DNA of 64,000 bases, from positions 62,001 through 126,000 of the forward strand of contig NZ_JADEYS010000013.1 of assembly GCF_015209595.1 (NCBI RefSeq), in the 5' to 3' direction. This DNA comes from Pontibacterium sinense (GTDB lineage Bacteria > Pseudomonadota > Gammaproteobacteria > Pseudomonadales > Balneatricaceae). Shown here piece after piece: positions 1 to 8,923 of the stretch; position 1 is the first letter of the stretch; each line of letters starts with the position of its first letter. Both the position numbers and the translations under genes were made by a program. The notes under the pieces were generated by a model that worked only from the letters and a program-made list of their open reading frames with translations, did not search any database and was not told the DNA's origin.

Positions 1-1344
1 GTACCGAAAACGATGCATAACCATGGCAACTACATCGCCAGCGTGGGGAATTTGTGTCGCTGGCTGGCGGAGCAGGCAGAAGGGCTGGGTGTTGAAGTCT
101 TTCCGGGATTTTCCGCCGCCGAAGTGCTGTACAACGATGACGGCAGTGTAAAAGGTATTGCCACCGGCGATATGGGCATCGGCATGAACGGCGAACAGAA
201 AGATGGTTATATGCCGGGTATGGAATTACATGCGAAATATACGGTGTTCTCCGAAGGTTGCCGTGGGCATCTGGGTAAACAATTGAATGAGCAGTTCAAT
301 TTAAGCTCTGATGCTGACGCTCAGCACTACGGATTAGGGATCAAAGAACTCTGGGATATTGATCCTGCATTACACCAGCCAGGTTTGGTGTTGCACGGTG
401 CGGGCTGGCCGCTGACGGGTAATACCAGCGGTGGTTTCTTTCTGTACCACACGGATAATAATCAGGTCGTTGTGGGATTGATCGTTGACTTGAACTACGA
501 CAATCCGTACGTCAGCCCGTTTGATGAGTTCCAGACCATGAAGCATCATCCGGTGCTGAAACAGTATTTGGAGGGCGGCACGCGTATCTCCTACGGTGCT
601 CGTGCAATTACTAAAGGCGGGCTGAATGCACTGCCGAAGATGACTTTTCCGGGCGGACTGCTGGTGGGCTGTGACGCAGGCACGCTGAATTTCTCCAAAA
701 TCAAAGGCACGCATACTGCGATGAAGTCGGGTATGTTGGCCGCCGAAACGATATTTGACGCTATCGTTAACGGCTGTGAGGGCGGCAAGGAACTCACGGG
801 TTACATTGACCGCTTTGAGTCCTCATGGCTGTATGACGAGCTGTATCGCAGTCGTAACTTTGGTCCGGCGTTGCATAAAATGGGACCGATCATGGGCGGC
901 GCATTTAACTTTGTGGATCAGAACCTGTGTAACGGTAAGCTTCCCTTTACCTTGCACGACAATCACGAAGACTACGCTCAGCTAAAACCGGCCAGTGGTT
1001 TTGCTCCGATCTCCTACCCAAAACCCGATGGTAAGATCAGCTTCGATAAACTGTCCTCGGTATTTTTGTCCAACACCAACCACGAAGAGGACCAGCCCTG
1101 TCATCTGCAGCTGGCCGATTCAGATATCCCGCTCACCCAAAATTTGCCAACGTATGCAGAACCGGCGCAACGTTTCTGTCCGGCTGGGGTATACGAAGTG
1201 ATCGAAGAGGAGGGGAGTCCTCGCTTCCAGATTAATGCGCAAAACTGTCTGCATTGTAAAACCTGTGACATTAAAGACCCTGCGCAGAACATCCGCTGGA
1301 TGACACCTGAAGGAATGGGTGGACCGAATTACCCGAATATGTAG
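1..1344 (+). CDS. etfD: Electron transfer flavoprotein-ubiquinone oxidoreductase, 5' truncated by window edge
   Basis: This inner-membrane-associated flavo-iron-sulfur protein takes electrons from reduced ETF and passes them to ubiquinone. The frame is open from base 1, so the start and the FAD-binding N-terminus lie outside the window. About 447 codons are visible, starting in the family stretch around MHNHGNY. The C-terminal 4Fe-4S domain is intact, with a cysteine in FCPAG followed by the NCLHCKTCD cluster and the typical ending GGPNYPNM. It is the expected acceptor for the EtfBA and DMGDH-like proteins encoded at 12-26 kb, although it is not adjacent to them. Family assignment is very secure. 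Confidence 0.96.
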   Translation, partial: VPKTMHNHGNYIASVGNLCRWLAEQAEGLGVEVFPGFSAAEVLYNDDGSVKGIATGDMGIGMNGEQKDGYMPGMELHAKYTVFSEGCRGHLGKQLNEQFNLSSDADAQHYGLGIKELWDIDPALHQPGLVLHGAGWPLTGNTSGGFFLYHTDNNQVVVGLIVDLNYDNPYVSPFDEFQTMKHHPVLKQYLEGGTRISYGARAITKGGLNALPKMTFPGGLLVGCDAGTLNFSKIKGTHTAMKSGMLAAETIFDAIVNGCEGGKELTGYIDRFESSWLYDELYRSRNFGPALHKMGPIMGGAFNFVDQNLCNGKLPFTLHDNHEDYAQLKPASGFAPISYPKPDGKISFDKLSSVFLSNTNHEEDQPCHLQLADSDIPLTQNLPTYAEPAQRFCPAGVYEVIEEEGSPRFQINAQNCLHCKTCDIKDPAQNIRWMTPEGMGGPNYPNM

Positions 1345-1757
1345 TTTGAACTTTGACAGGTTGGGTCTCTATTGCTCAGACCTAGGCTGACTTCGGTTTC
1401 CAAGCCCTCATCTTTGCTTGTCATTTTTACGGCTAACGTGAAGCTTTCAGTGCTCCGTTCTCTATGTGTTTTAGGCTACTGATGAGAGTTGCACCTGTGA
1501 TCATGTTCTTTACGTGGTCCACATGTTAAGTGGGCTGGCGTTGTTGAGTGTTCTCTATGATGTTAAACATATACTCCGTTTTAACGGTTGGTAACCTAGA
1601 GTTACACAACCGTTAAACTATAATGTCTAGGTGAGTCGGCTTTGCAGTGCCGAACACGCACCTTTTCCCAATAGCTGTAGTCAAAGCACCGCCTTATCAG
1701 GCATTTATTTGAGCCAAGGAAGAGCAATATCGTCAGCTAGCGGAGAGCGGATGCCTG
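1345..1757. other. Intergenic region upstream of the hemerythrin-GGDEF gene
   Basis: No coding frame is convincing in this 413-base gap. It contains one notable structure, the inverted repeat plus -10 hexamer listed separately at 1580-1624. A ribosome-binding sequence GGAGAG lies about 10 bases before the ATG at 1758. I see no clear rho-independent terminator after the upstream ETF-QO gene. Confidence 0.6.
1580..1624 (+). promoter_or_regulatory. Long inverted repeat abutting a perfect -10 hexamer
   Basis: TTTAACGGTTG (1580-1590) and CAACCGTTAAA (1607-1617) are an 11-bp perfect inverted repeat. Just inside are GTAAC (1591-1595) and GTTAC (1601-1605), giving a 16-bp dyad with one bulged A and a CTAGA centre. 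TATAAT follows at 1619-1624. No T-run follows, so an operator over the -35 region is more likely than a terminator. It probably controls the hemerythrin-GGDEF gene that starts 133 bases downstream. Confidence 0.55.
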
Positions 1758-3947
1758 ATGGCAATGATCGAATGGAATGATGGTTTGAGTGTCGGTATTC
1801 AAGCCATTGATGATGATCATAAGACCCTGATAAAGCTAATCAACGATCTCTTTGACGCGTTAGAGCAAGGCGCGGAAGAGGCTGTATTGAGCCATACGTT
1901 CGGGAATCTCGAGCGTTACATCAGGCATCATTTTGCGCGTGAAGAAGAACTCATGATGCGGTGTAGCTTCGAATACACGGGTCGCCATGTACAGCAGCAT
2001 CAGCAGTTTATTAAAGATATCGAGCAGTTAAAAAGCGCTGTCGTAACATCGTCGTCAAGGAGTGTTGCAGAAGACGTTGTGCATTATTTGTCCGATTGGT
2101 TGATAAAGCACATAGTGACAGAAGATACTAAGTTAGCTCAACTATCCGAAGAAGAAAGTTATCCGAGACGGTTTTCAGGCGTTGACAATCGTTTTAATAA
2201 ACTGGCCAGTTGGTTAGCCAAGAGCGTTGCATTTAAACGCCGTATGTTGATGGTGGTTTGTATTCCCGTGTTTTCAATGCTGATATTTTGCTTGATTAAT
2301 ATCTGGAGTGATTTTCAACAGCTAAAAGAAGCACAAAAATTAAATGTTATTTTTGAGACGGTGAAGAGCTCATCAGAATTAATACATTTATTGCAAGCCG
2401 AAAGAGGTATGAGTGTTGGGGTTATAAATTCTGGTTTCACCAACTTTTTCTCTGACGTCGGGGATATTAGAGGGAATACCGATGCCGCCATTGATTCGCT
2501 ATGGCGGCGTTATTCAGAAGCTTCGGATTCAAGACTCAAAAGTCAGGCAGAAACGGTTGCAAATTGGCGAAATGATATTGCTCAGTTAAGACGGTCGATG
2601 GACGCCCGAGCAATCAAGTCAAGTGTGCTACGTACAGGCTACACCTCGGTTATAGAAGGGCTGCTGACAATCGCGGATCAGATGATTCATGTTGAAATGC
2701 CCCATGACCTGAACAATGCAATCATCGCTAATATATCGGTGATGCATTTTAAGGAAAAGGTCGGAGTTGGGCGAGCTCTTGGTACAAAATCAATTGAACT
2801 ACGCAGCGTCAACGCAGACAGTTTGCATATGTTCTTAAAGGTGTTGGGCGAACAGCGTGGTTTCATAACCACGTTCTATCGGACCGCAGTCCCGAAACAA
2901 CGTGAAATGTTTAAAGAATTAGAATTCGGTGAAATATATAGAACTGCAAAAAAGGAAGAAGCGAAACTAATTGATGCATGGAGTAAACAAAATCTTAACT
3001 ATTTAGATCCGATTGTTTGGTGGAAAAGTCAAACGCGTCGCATGGATGAAATTCAAGTATTGAATCGCCAGCTTTCCTCTTACCTTCAACAGCAAACATC
3101 TAACTTTGTATTAGAATTACGCCAAAATATGATGTCATTAATATTGTTGGCGGCTGTGTTAATGACTATCTCTATTACGGTATGTTTTCTTTTAGTACGC
3201 AGTGTTATCGCACCTGTCAGCCATCTAACCAAGGCGTTAACACATCTTTCTACGGGTGATCGATCAGTGAAGGTCGAAGGTATTGAGGCTAATGATGAGT
3301 TTCGTCATATGGCTTCGGCATACGAACTGTGTCGGCGTGGCTTGTTGCGCAGTGACTATGAGTATGTCCGTTCACTTATCAACGAAAGGGAGGTGATCCG
3401 CTACAAGCATCTATCGTCAATCGATATTCTCACAGGTGAATATAATCGTCGAAAGTTTACGGAATTGGCCGCGCAAGAGATTCATCGTGCTCGGCGTTAT
3501 CACCGACCCATTGCGGTTCTGTTACTGGATGTTGATCACTTTAAACGGGTAAATGATTGCTATGGACATGCACAGGGGGATCTGGTGCTTAAATCCATCT
3601 GCCGGCGTGTGAGCGATCAACTGAGGAGCAGTGATACCTTAGGGCGTATTGGCGGTGAGGAATTTGCGATCATCTTACCTGAAACTACACAAGAACAATC
3701 GGTGCAGTTAGCCAAGAGGATCTGTGCAACCGTAGCTGATCAACCGTTTAAATTCCCTCCGCACGTTATCCACGTGTCAGTGAGTATAGGTTTGGTATTT
3801 GAGCATGAGATTTCCCCGTCTGTATCCTTAGATGCTCTGATGAGCCGGGCAGATACTCAGTTGTACCGTGCCAAGGCTGAAGGACGTAACCGGGTGTGCT
3901 CCGAGATGGAGGCGGCGTCAGTAGCGAAAGATAGTGTAGAAAACTAG
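1758..3947 (+). CDS. Diguanylate cyclase with bacteriohemerythrin, NIT sensor and HAMP domains
   Basis: The GGDEF domain should make cyclic di-GMP. Residues 1-130 are bacteriohemerythrin with all seven di-iron ligands: H21, H58, E62, H77, H81, H118 and D123. A first membrane segment lies at about 163-182. The periplasmic region (about 190-450) resembles the NIT nitrate/nitrite sensor family (LQAERGMSVG). A second membrane segment lies at about 458-482, followed by HAMP. The GGDEF domain carries the active-site variant GGEEF at 632-636 and an intact RxxD inhibitory site (R623-D626) five residues upstream. The start has GGAGAG upstream; an ATG two codons later is possible. Cytoplasmic oxygen or nitric oxide binding combined with periplasmic nitrate/nitrite sensing is inferred. 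Confidence 0.9.
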   Translation: MAMIEWNDGLSVGIQAIDDDHKTLIKLINDLFDALEQGAEEAVLSHTFGNLERYIRHHFAREEELMMRCSFEYTGRHVQQHQQFIKDIEQLKSAVVTSSSRSVAEDVVHYLSDWLIKHIVTEDTKLAQLSEEESYPRRFSGVDNRFNKLASWLAKSVAFKRRMLMVVCIPVFSMLIFCLINIWSDFQQLKEAQKLNVIFETVKSSSELIHLLQAERGMSVGVINSGFTNFFSDVGDIRGNTDAAIDSLWRRYSEASDSRLKSQAETVANWRNDIAQLRRSMDARAIKSSVLRTGYTSVIEGLLTIADQMIHVEMPHDLNNAIIANISVMHFKEKVGVGRALGTKSIELRSVNADSLHMFLKVLGEQRGFITTFYRTAVPKQREMFKELEFGEIYRTAKKEEAKLIDAWSKQNLNYLDPIVWWKSQTRRMDEIQVLNRQLSSYLQQQTSNFVLELRQNMMSLILLAAVLMTISITVCFLLVRSVIAPVSHLTKALTHLSTGDRSVKVEGIEANDEFRHMASAYELCRRGLLRSDYEYVRSLINEREVIRYKHLSSIDILTGEYNRRKFTELAAQEIHRARRYHRPIAVLLLDVDHFKRVNDCYGHAQGDLVLKSICRRVSDQLRSSDTLGRIGGEEFAIILPETTQEQSVQLAKRICATVADQPFKFPPHVIHVSVSIGLVFEHEISPSVSLDALMSRADTQLYRAKAEGRNRVCSEMEAASVAKDSVEN

Positions 3948-3985
3948 ACTCCCGTTTGGCGTGCTCGATAGTCTGGCGCTATGCA

Positions 3986-4369
3986 TTACGTAGGCCGCGT
4001 TGTATTTAAAGGGTTAATTCTTAGATATAGCCATATCCACATGCTTTGTGGACACACGAAGCCACACCAACTCCTCCCCAAAGAAGCTGTCAAGCAGGCA
4101 CCTGTGATCAGCAATTCCGTCAGAAGTAGCAGATCATGCCAAGAGAAGGCGCGACTAAATAGGACAATACGTTGTTGCTCGATGATAAAAAGAAACCAAG
4201 GGTGACCGTCAATCTGTATCCAAACCAGACCGAAAAGCAATGTGATCAGAGGCCAGTTGGTTAAGTGTCGTAGTTTTTGAAATTTGCCTTCTGTTAGATG
4301 AACGCGAACTTTTCCATCGTTGTTTGTAGGAGAAGTTCCAATGTAAGTGACAAGTATCTTTTCCATCAT
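3986..4369 (-). pseudogene. Truncated CcoG/FixG-like cytochrome oxidase accessory protein (N-terminal remnant)
   Basis: The reading frame matches the first part of CcoG, the membrane iron-sulfur protein needed for cbb3 oxidase maturation. Recognisable elements are a GKFQKLRHLTNW entry sequence, two hydrophobic segments and the family motif GRSWCGFVCPQ. A stop follows soon after, so the ferredoxin-type 4Fe-4S region and C-terminus are missing: about 127 residues remain against roughly 470 in the family. The likely start is the ATG pair at 4364-4369, with a weak ribosome-binding site. It sits about 3 kb from ccoN, so it may be a leftover of a ccoG linked to the oxidase locus. A short functional protein cannot be excluded. 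Confidence 0.65.
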
Positions 4370-4477
4370 TGATCGCACATGAATTGTTGATGAAAGAAAA
4401 ATACGCTTGTGTTGAATGTGGGTACAGGTGTAAAAAAAGTAACAACGATGTGCACAGATTGATGTTTGGAGAAAAAA

Positions 4478-5887
4478 ATGGCGACCGATTACCTTTATCA
4501 CCAGCTGGAAAGTTGGTTACAGGAGGGGATCCAGAAACAGCGGTGGCGCTTGGGGGAGCGTTTACCGTCAATTAGAACGCTTTGCCAAGAGCACGGTTTA
4601 TCCAGATCTACCGTACAGCATGCATTGCAGCGGTTAGAGGCCCAGGGGTTGTTGGAAGCACGTCCAAAGGCGGGATATTTCGTGCGTTTTCAGCCCAAGG
4701 CGCTTGAGATACCGCAATCCCGTGTCCAAATCGACGAGCCTCAGCTGGTTACAGTAAGTGATCTGTTACTCGATATTATGGGACGAAGTGCGGCGTTTGA
4801 TCTGTTGCCTGATCTCAATGTGGGTGACCTGCCTCCAGGTGTAGTGGCGTTAAACCGTTCTATCGGGAGGTCGTTGAGACGGCAGCGAGGGGATGATTAT
4901 CAGTATTATGATGAGCCCGCAGGAAACCTGCGATTGCGAGAGCAGTTGGCTTTACACAATTCGAGACGTGGCTGGATCGTTTCGCCAGATGAGTTATGCA
5001 TTACCTCGGGGTGTCAGCATGCACTGTTTCTTGCACTTATGGCAACGTGTGAGAAGGGAGATGTTGTTGCAGTAGAGTCTCCGGGGTTTTACGGCGCTTT
5101 GCAGTTACTGGAACAGCTGGAACTAAAAGTTGTAGAAGTGCCAACATCGGTAGAATCGGGGATAGATACTGATTCGCTGGAAGAAGCTCTAAAGAATTGG
5201 AAAATTAAAGCCTGCATTGTTTCGCCCGCATTTGGCACGCCCAGCGGGGTGTTGATGCCCGACTCATCCAGAAAGCGCATTCTTGAACTTGCGGAACAGT
5301 ATGATTTAGCGATTATCGAGGATGATATCTATGGTGACACCGCATTTGGCGCGGTGCCGGATCCTCTCAAAGCGATAGACACTGAAAGCAGGGTCATTTT
5401 GTGCAGCTCTTTTTCTAAGTGTATGTCACGTGATCTCAGGCTTGGCTGGATCTCAGGGGCCCGTTGGCACTCTCGTATCATACGGTTAAAACTCGTGACT
5501 CAATTGGCTAGCAGTCGATACCTGCAGCAGGGCGTGGCGGATTATATGGAAGAAGGTGGATTTGCGACTCACCTACGCAAACTGCGAAAGGAGTTGAGGG
5601 AACGTCGTGACTGCTTGATTGCCCATTTGCACGACTGGCCATGTGATTTACGCGTTAACCTTCCTCAGGGTGGTTTGTCGGTGTGGGTTGAGCTTCCGGA
5701 ATCCGTGGATACGCTTGGGGCATATACCAAAGCGTTGGAACACAACGTGGTGATTACTCCAGGGCCACTTTTCTCCGTCTCCGGTCAGTTCCAGAATTAT
5801 CTGCGCATTAGTTTTGAACACCCGTGGAGCCCAAAGAGGGTGAATGCCCTGAATCGTTTACCCGAGATACTACTCAGTGACCGCTAG
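4478..5887 (+). CDS. MocR/PdxR-type regulator (GntR helix-turn-helix plus aminotransferase-like domain)
   Basis: This is a transcription factor with an N-terminal winged helix of the GntR family (about residues 1-72, including LPSIRTLCQEHGLSRSTVQ) and a fold-I aminotransferase domain as effector sensor. The PLP lysine is K314 in SSFSKCMSRD, and the aspartate motif IIEDDIYGD is present. The ATG at 4478 is preferred over an upstream TTG because GGAG lies 6 bases before it. It is divergent from the CcoG remnant and upstream of the oxygenase gene at 6307, which is a plausible target. Ligand and targets are not shown by the sequence. Confidence 0.88.
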   Translation: MATDYLYHQLESWLQEGIQKQRWRLGERLPSIRTLCQEHGLSRSTVQHALQRLEAQGLLEARPKAGYFVRFQPKALEIPQSRVQIDEPQLVTVSDLLLDIMGRSAAFDLLPDLNVGDLPPGVVALNRSIGRSLRRQRGDDYQYYDEPAGNLRLREQLALHNSRRGWIVSPDELCITSGCQHALFLALMATCEKGDVVAVESPGFYGALQLLEQLELKVVEVPTSVESGIDTDSLEEALKNWKIKACIVSPAFGTPSGVLMPDSSRKRILELAEQYDLAIIEDDIYGDTAFGAVPDPLKAIDTESRVILCSSFSKCMSRDLRLGWISGARWHSRIIRLKLVTQLASSRYLQQGVADYMEEGGFATHLRKLRKELRERRDCLIAHLHDWPCDLRVNLPQGGLSVWVELPESVDTLGAYTKALEHNVVITPGPLFSVSGQFQNYLRISFEHPWSPKRVNALNRLPEILLSDR

Positions 5888-6306
5888 AACCTGATCTGTG
5901 TACATTAATTTTGATAAATCTAGGTCTGTGCCTATCCTTTCCCATGTTTTAGTCTCTGTTCAACATTCTGTCTGAACGCGAGTACTAAGGCTTTGTATCA
6001 ATATGACGAAGATGACCATGCATTGTATGAGGCGAGGAAGCGCTTTTATCCCTCAGTGCCTGCGTGGTTTATCAGATCATTCCATCTCAAAGCCTGCAGT
6101 CAGGTTTCGTTTCCGGGAGGTCGTTATGATTTTTTCGTGGATGTTACTCAGGCATTAAAAAAACACATCTAGAGGGCAAGCTATAGCGTTTATATGGTTT
6201 TCTCGTAGCGATGAGTCCACTGAATTAATTCGATGGGACAGAGAAATAATTTATTCGGTGTGCATGTTGTTTCTCCTCATTATCGTAAACGCCAGCGGTT
6301 TTTATC
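5888..6306. other. Intergenic region between MocR regulator and oxygenase
   Basis: This 419-base gap contains a possible coding remnant (5981-6172, listed separately). No clear terminator or promoter pair stands out. Confidence 0.5.
5981..6172 (+). pseudogene. Possible gene remnant, about 63 codons, unrecognised
   Basis: An open frame without a convincing start reads like real protein (…YDEDDHALYEARKRF…, then PAWFIRSFHLK, SFPGGRYDFF and a TAG stop). Composition and codon use look coding rather than random, but I do not recognise the family. It could be the 3' end of a gene whose 5' part was lost. There is no start codon with a ribosome-binding site. Confidence 0.3.
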
Positions 6307-7167
6307 ATGATTGATATTATCTATACATCTGTACCCATGAGTGATTGTGAACGTAATGAGCTTTTATATAACGGTAGTTTGATTGTTTTTAAGCAAATCC
6401 CTGGAATGTTAGAAGTTAATTGTATTTTGGATAGGATGATCCGTGAAAACTTCGGCAATGATCCTATGCGGGTCGTTTCGAAATGTCCGGATTTGTTTGA
6501 CGTCAATATGAAAAATCTACAGAAAGATTTTCGCAATAACAGGGATGTCTTGCCATTTTTTAAACTGGCATTAGGTCAATCCGGTATGGATTTGGGAGGA
6601 AATTATGCGGATAGTTTATTCCTGCGCTGTGTCCCTCCAATACCAAACGTAACAAATTTGACCAGAGGAAAGATTGGCGTTCATCGAGATACATGGGGCA
6701 GCAATATTCAGCAGCAGATCAACTGGTGGAGTAGTGTTTATTCTCTTACAGAAGCAAACACAATCGTGTTTTATCCCAAGTACTGGCAGACCCCAGTATC
6801 AAATGATACGGATAATTGGTCATACGAAGCGTTTTGCGCCGCTCGAACAACAGCGATGCTGAGCGATCGACCATCATGTATCGAATACCCGTATGCGCCT
6901 TCGGCGACTCAGGAACTACAGAGCTCTGATGCAGTAAGCGTTGTCGTTAACCCTGGTGATATCCTTTGCTTTTCCAGCGCGCACCTTCACGCCAGCACAC
7001 CAGATCCAGAAAAATACAGTCGGTTTAACATCGAATTAAGGTCATTTACCGGGCGTGATGTCCGTGATGAGAATGACAGTGAACCGAGGAATATCGATAA
7101 CGCTCAGGTTGATCCGAAATATGAATGGTTTAAGTGTCTCAGGGATGGGAGTGACTTTCATGCATAA
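6307..7167 (+). CDS. Putative 2-oxoglutarate/Fe(II)-dependent oxygenase, phytanoyl-CoA-dioxygenase-like
   Basis: The 286-residue cytoplasmic protein carries the iron triad pattern of the family: H126-x-D128 in VHRDTWG and a distal histidine at H226 or H228 (AHLHASTPD). Downstream arginines in SRFNIELR (R239, R245) could bind the 2-oxoglutarate carboxylate. The segment GDILCFSSAHLHAS is the usual strand before the distal histidine. It is transcribed alone between a MocR regulator and the cbb3 oxidase operon. The substrate is unknown; the family hydroxylates diverse small molecules. The family call is from the motif only, and overall similarity is not strong enough to name a subfamily. Confidence 0.6.
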   Translation: MIDIIYTSVPMSDCERNELLYNGSLIVFKQIPGMLEVNCILDRMIRENFGNDPMRVVSKCPDLFDVNMKNLQKDFRNNRDVLPFFKLALGQSGMDLGGNYADSLFLRCVPPIPNVTNLTRGKIGVHRDTWGSNIQQQINWWSSVYSLTEANTIVFYPKYWQTPVSNDTDNWSYEAFCAARTTAMLSDRPSCIEYPYAPSATQELQSSDAVSVVVNPGDILCFSSAHLHASTPDPEKYSRFNIELRSFTGRDVRDENDSEPRNIDNAQVDPKYEWFKCLRDGSDFHA

Positions 7168-7478
7168 GAGCAAGTAAAACGAAAACCTGTACCCTCCTTG
7201 GCTGTCTGTTTGGAGACGGATATATCCCTGCTTAACGCTGCTGGAAAATAGCTGAAAATCTTAGCGTGATTGGCTCGTTTAACTCGGTTGGTTTTCAGCT
7301 TTTTATGCCTGTTATTTTCTGTTAGGAAATATCTTTTTGTTCTATATGGGTTTCATTTTGGTATTTGAATATTAAGAGGTAGGGGGTTGTTCATATGGAA
7401 GTATCAAGGTCGTGTATAGGAATTATTTTTTAGAAAAACAAATAAATATTATGAATGAATTGGTGATGAGAGCCTAAT
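7168..7478. other. Intergenic region upstream of ccoN
   Basis: The 311-base gap holds a terminator-like repeat (7250-7300). The rest is AT-rich sequence up to ccoN. I looked for an FNR/Anr box (TTGAT-N4-ATCAA), which would be expected before a cbb3 operon, and did not find a convincing one. Confidence 0.5.
7250..7304 (+). terminator. Possible rho-independent terminator after the oxygenase gene
   Basis: AGCTGAAAA (7250-7258) and TTTTCAGCT (7292-7300) form a 9-bp perfect stem, extendable by two pairs, followed by TTTT. The loop is long (about 30 bases), which lowers confidence. Confidence 0.4.
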
Positions 7479-8909
7479 ATGAGCACAGCAGCGGAACACC
7501 CCACGTACAATTACAAGGTGGTGCGCCAGTTTGCCATTATGACAGTCGTTTGGGGTATTGTCGGAATGGCTATTGGTGTCCTAATTGCAGCCCAGCTGGT
7601 CTGGCCTGCACTTAACTTTGATACGCCCTGGTTAAGTTTCGGACGGCTACGGCCGTTACACACAAACGCAGTTATTTTTGCGTTCGGAGGTTGCGCCTTA
7701 TTTGCAACCTCTTACTACGTCGTACAACGGACGTGTCGGGTTAGGTTGTTTTCCGACAAATTAGCGGCCTTTACCTTTTGGGCTTGGCAGCTTGTCATTA
7801 TCAGCACAATCATCACGCTGCCTTTGGGCATGACCTCTACAAAAGAGTATGCAGAGATGGAGTGGCCAATTGATGTACTTATTACCATTGTATGGGTGGC
7901 CTATGGGATTGTGTTCTTAGGCACAGTGAAAGTACGTAAAACCTCTCATATCTATGTGGGCAACTGGTTTTATATGTCTTTCATTATCACGATCGCTGTT
8001 CTGCATATCGTGAACAGTGCAGCAATACCGGTGACGCTGTGGAAGTCTTACTCGGTATATGCCGGTACCGTCGACGCAATGGTTCAGTGGTGGTACGGCC
8101 ACAATGCGGTAGGTTTCTTCCTGACGGCGGGTTTCCTGGGAATGATGTATTACTTTGTTCCTAAGCAGGCGGAGCGCCCAATTTTCTCTTACCGTCTATC
8201 CATCGTTCATTTCTGGGCATTGATAGCAACGTACATGTGGGCGGGTGGTCACCACCTGCATTACACATCCCTGCCTGATTGGACTCAATCTGTAGCAATG
8301 GTGATGTCCCTGATCTTGTTGGCTCCATCCTGGGGCGGAATGATCAACGGCATGATGACCCTGTCTGGTGCATGGCACAAACTGCGTACTGATCCGATTC
8401 TGCGTTTTCTGGTTGTGTCCCTTTCTTTCTACGGTATGTCTACCTTCGAAGGACCGATGATGTCGATTAAAACTGTAAATGCTCTGTCCCACTACACAGA
8501 CTGGACGGTTGGTCATGTACACGCAGGGGCGCTAGGTTGGGTTGCGATGATCTCTATCGGTTCTGTGTATCACATGATCCCTCGCTTATTTGGCAAGACA
8601 CAGATGTATTCCATGGGCCTGATCAATACACACTTCTGGCTGGCCACCATTGGTACTGTTTTGTACATCTGTGCGATGTGGGTTAACGGCATCTTACAGG
8701 GGTTAATGTGGCGTGCAGTCAATGAGGACGGGACCCTGACATATAGCTTTGTGGAAGCTCTGGAAGCCTCTCACCCTGGATTCTTCGTTCGATGGTTGGG
8801 CGGAATATTCTTCCTGACAGGGATGCTGTTGATGGCATTCAACACCTGGCAAACCATTCGCAAAGACAGTTCAGCACCACAAGCAACTGTTACAGCGCAC
8901 GTCGCTTAA
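7479..8909 (+). CDS. ccoN: cbb3-type cytochrome c oxidase subunit I
   Basis: This is the catalytic subunit of the high-affinity terminal oxidase, holding the low-spin heme and the binuclear heme b3/CuB site in the inner membrane. The 476-residue protein has the usual twelve-helix pattern. Family landmarks include [15 protein letters not shown] near residue 60, [25 protein letters not shown] with metal-binding histidines, and [16 protein letters not shown]. It heads the operon ccoNOQP with close spacing. No ccoGHIS assembly genes follow, so they must lie elsewhere. Confidence 0.97.
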   Translation: MSTAAEHPTYNYKVVRQFAIMTVVWGIVGMAIGVLIAAQLVWPALNFDTPWLSFGRLRPLHTNAVIFAFGGCALFATSYYVVQRTCRVRLFSDKLAAFTFWAWQLVIISTIITLPLGMTSTKEYAEMEWPIDVLITIVWVAYGIVFLGTVKVRKTSHIYVGNWFYMSFIITIAVLHIVNSAAIPVTLWKSYSVYAGTVDAMVQWWYGHNAVGFFLTAGFLGMMYYFVPKQAERPIFSYRLSIVHFWALIATYMWAGGHHLHYTSLPDWTQSVAMVMSLILLAPSWGGMINGMMTLSGAWHKLRTDPILRFLVVSLSFYGMSTFEGPMMSIKTVNALSHYTDWTVGHVHAGALGWVAMISIGSVYHMIPRLFGKTQMYSMGLINTHFWLATIGTVLYICAMWVNGILQGLMWRAVNEDGTLTYSFVEALEASHPGFFVRWLGGIFFLTGMLLMAFNTWQTIRKDSSAPQATVTAHVA

Positions 8910-8923
8910 GGCCATAGGGGTAG

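Noticed and set aside
3981-4205. Plus-strand frame opposite the CcoG fragment
   Set aside because: The minus strand contains a recognisable family motif, the plus strand none.
7168-7478. FNR/Anr box before ccoN
   Set aside because: Expected from known cbb3 operons, but no TTGAT-N4-ATCAA-like sequence is visible in the gap.
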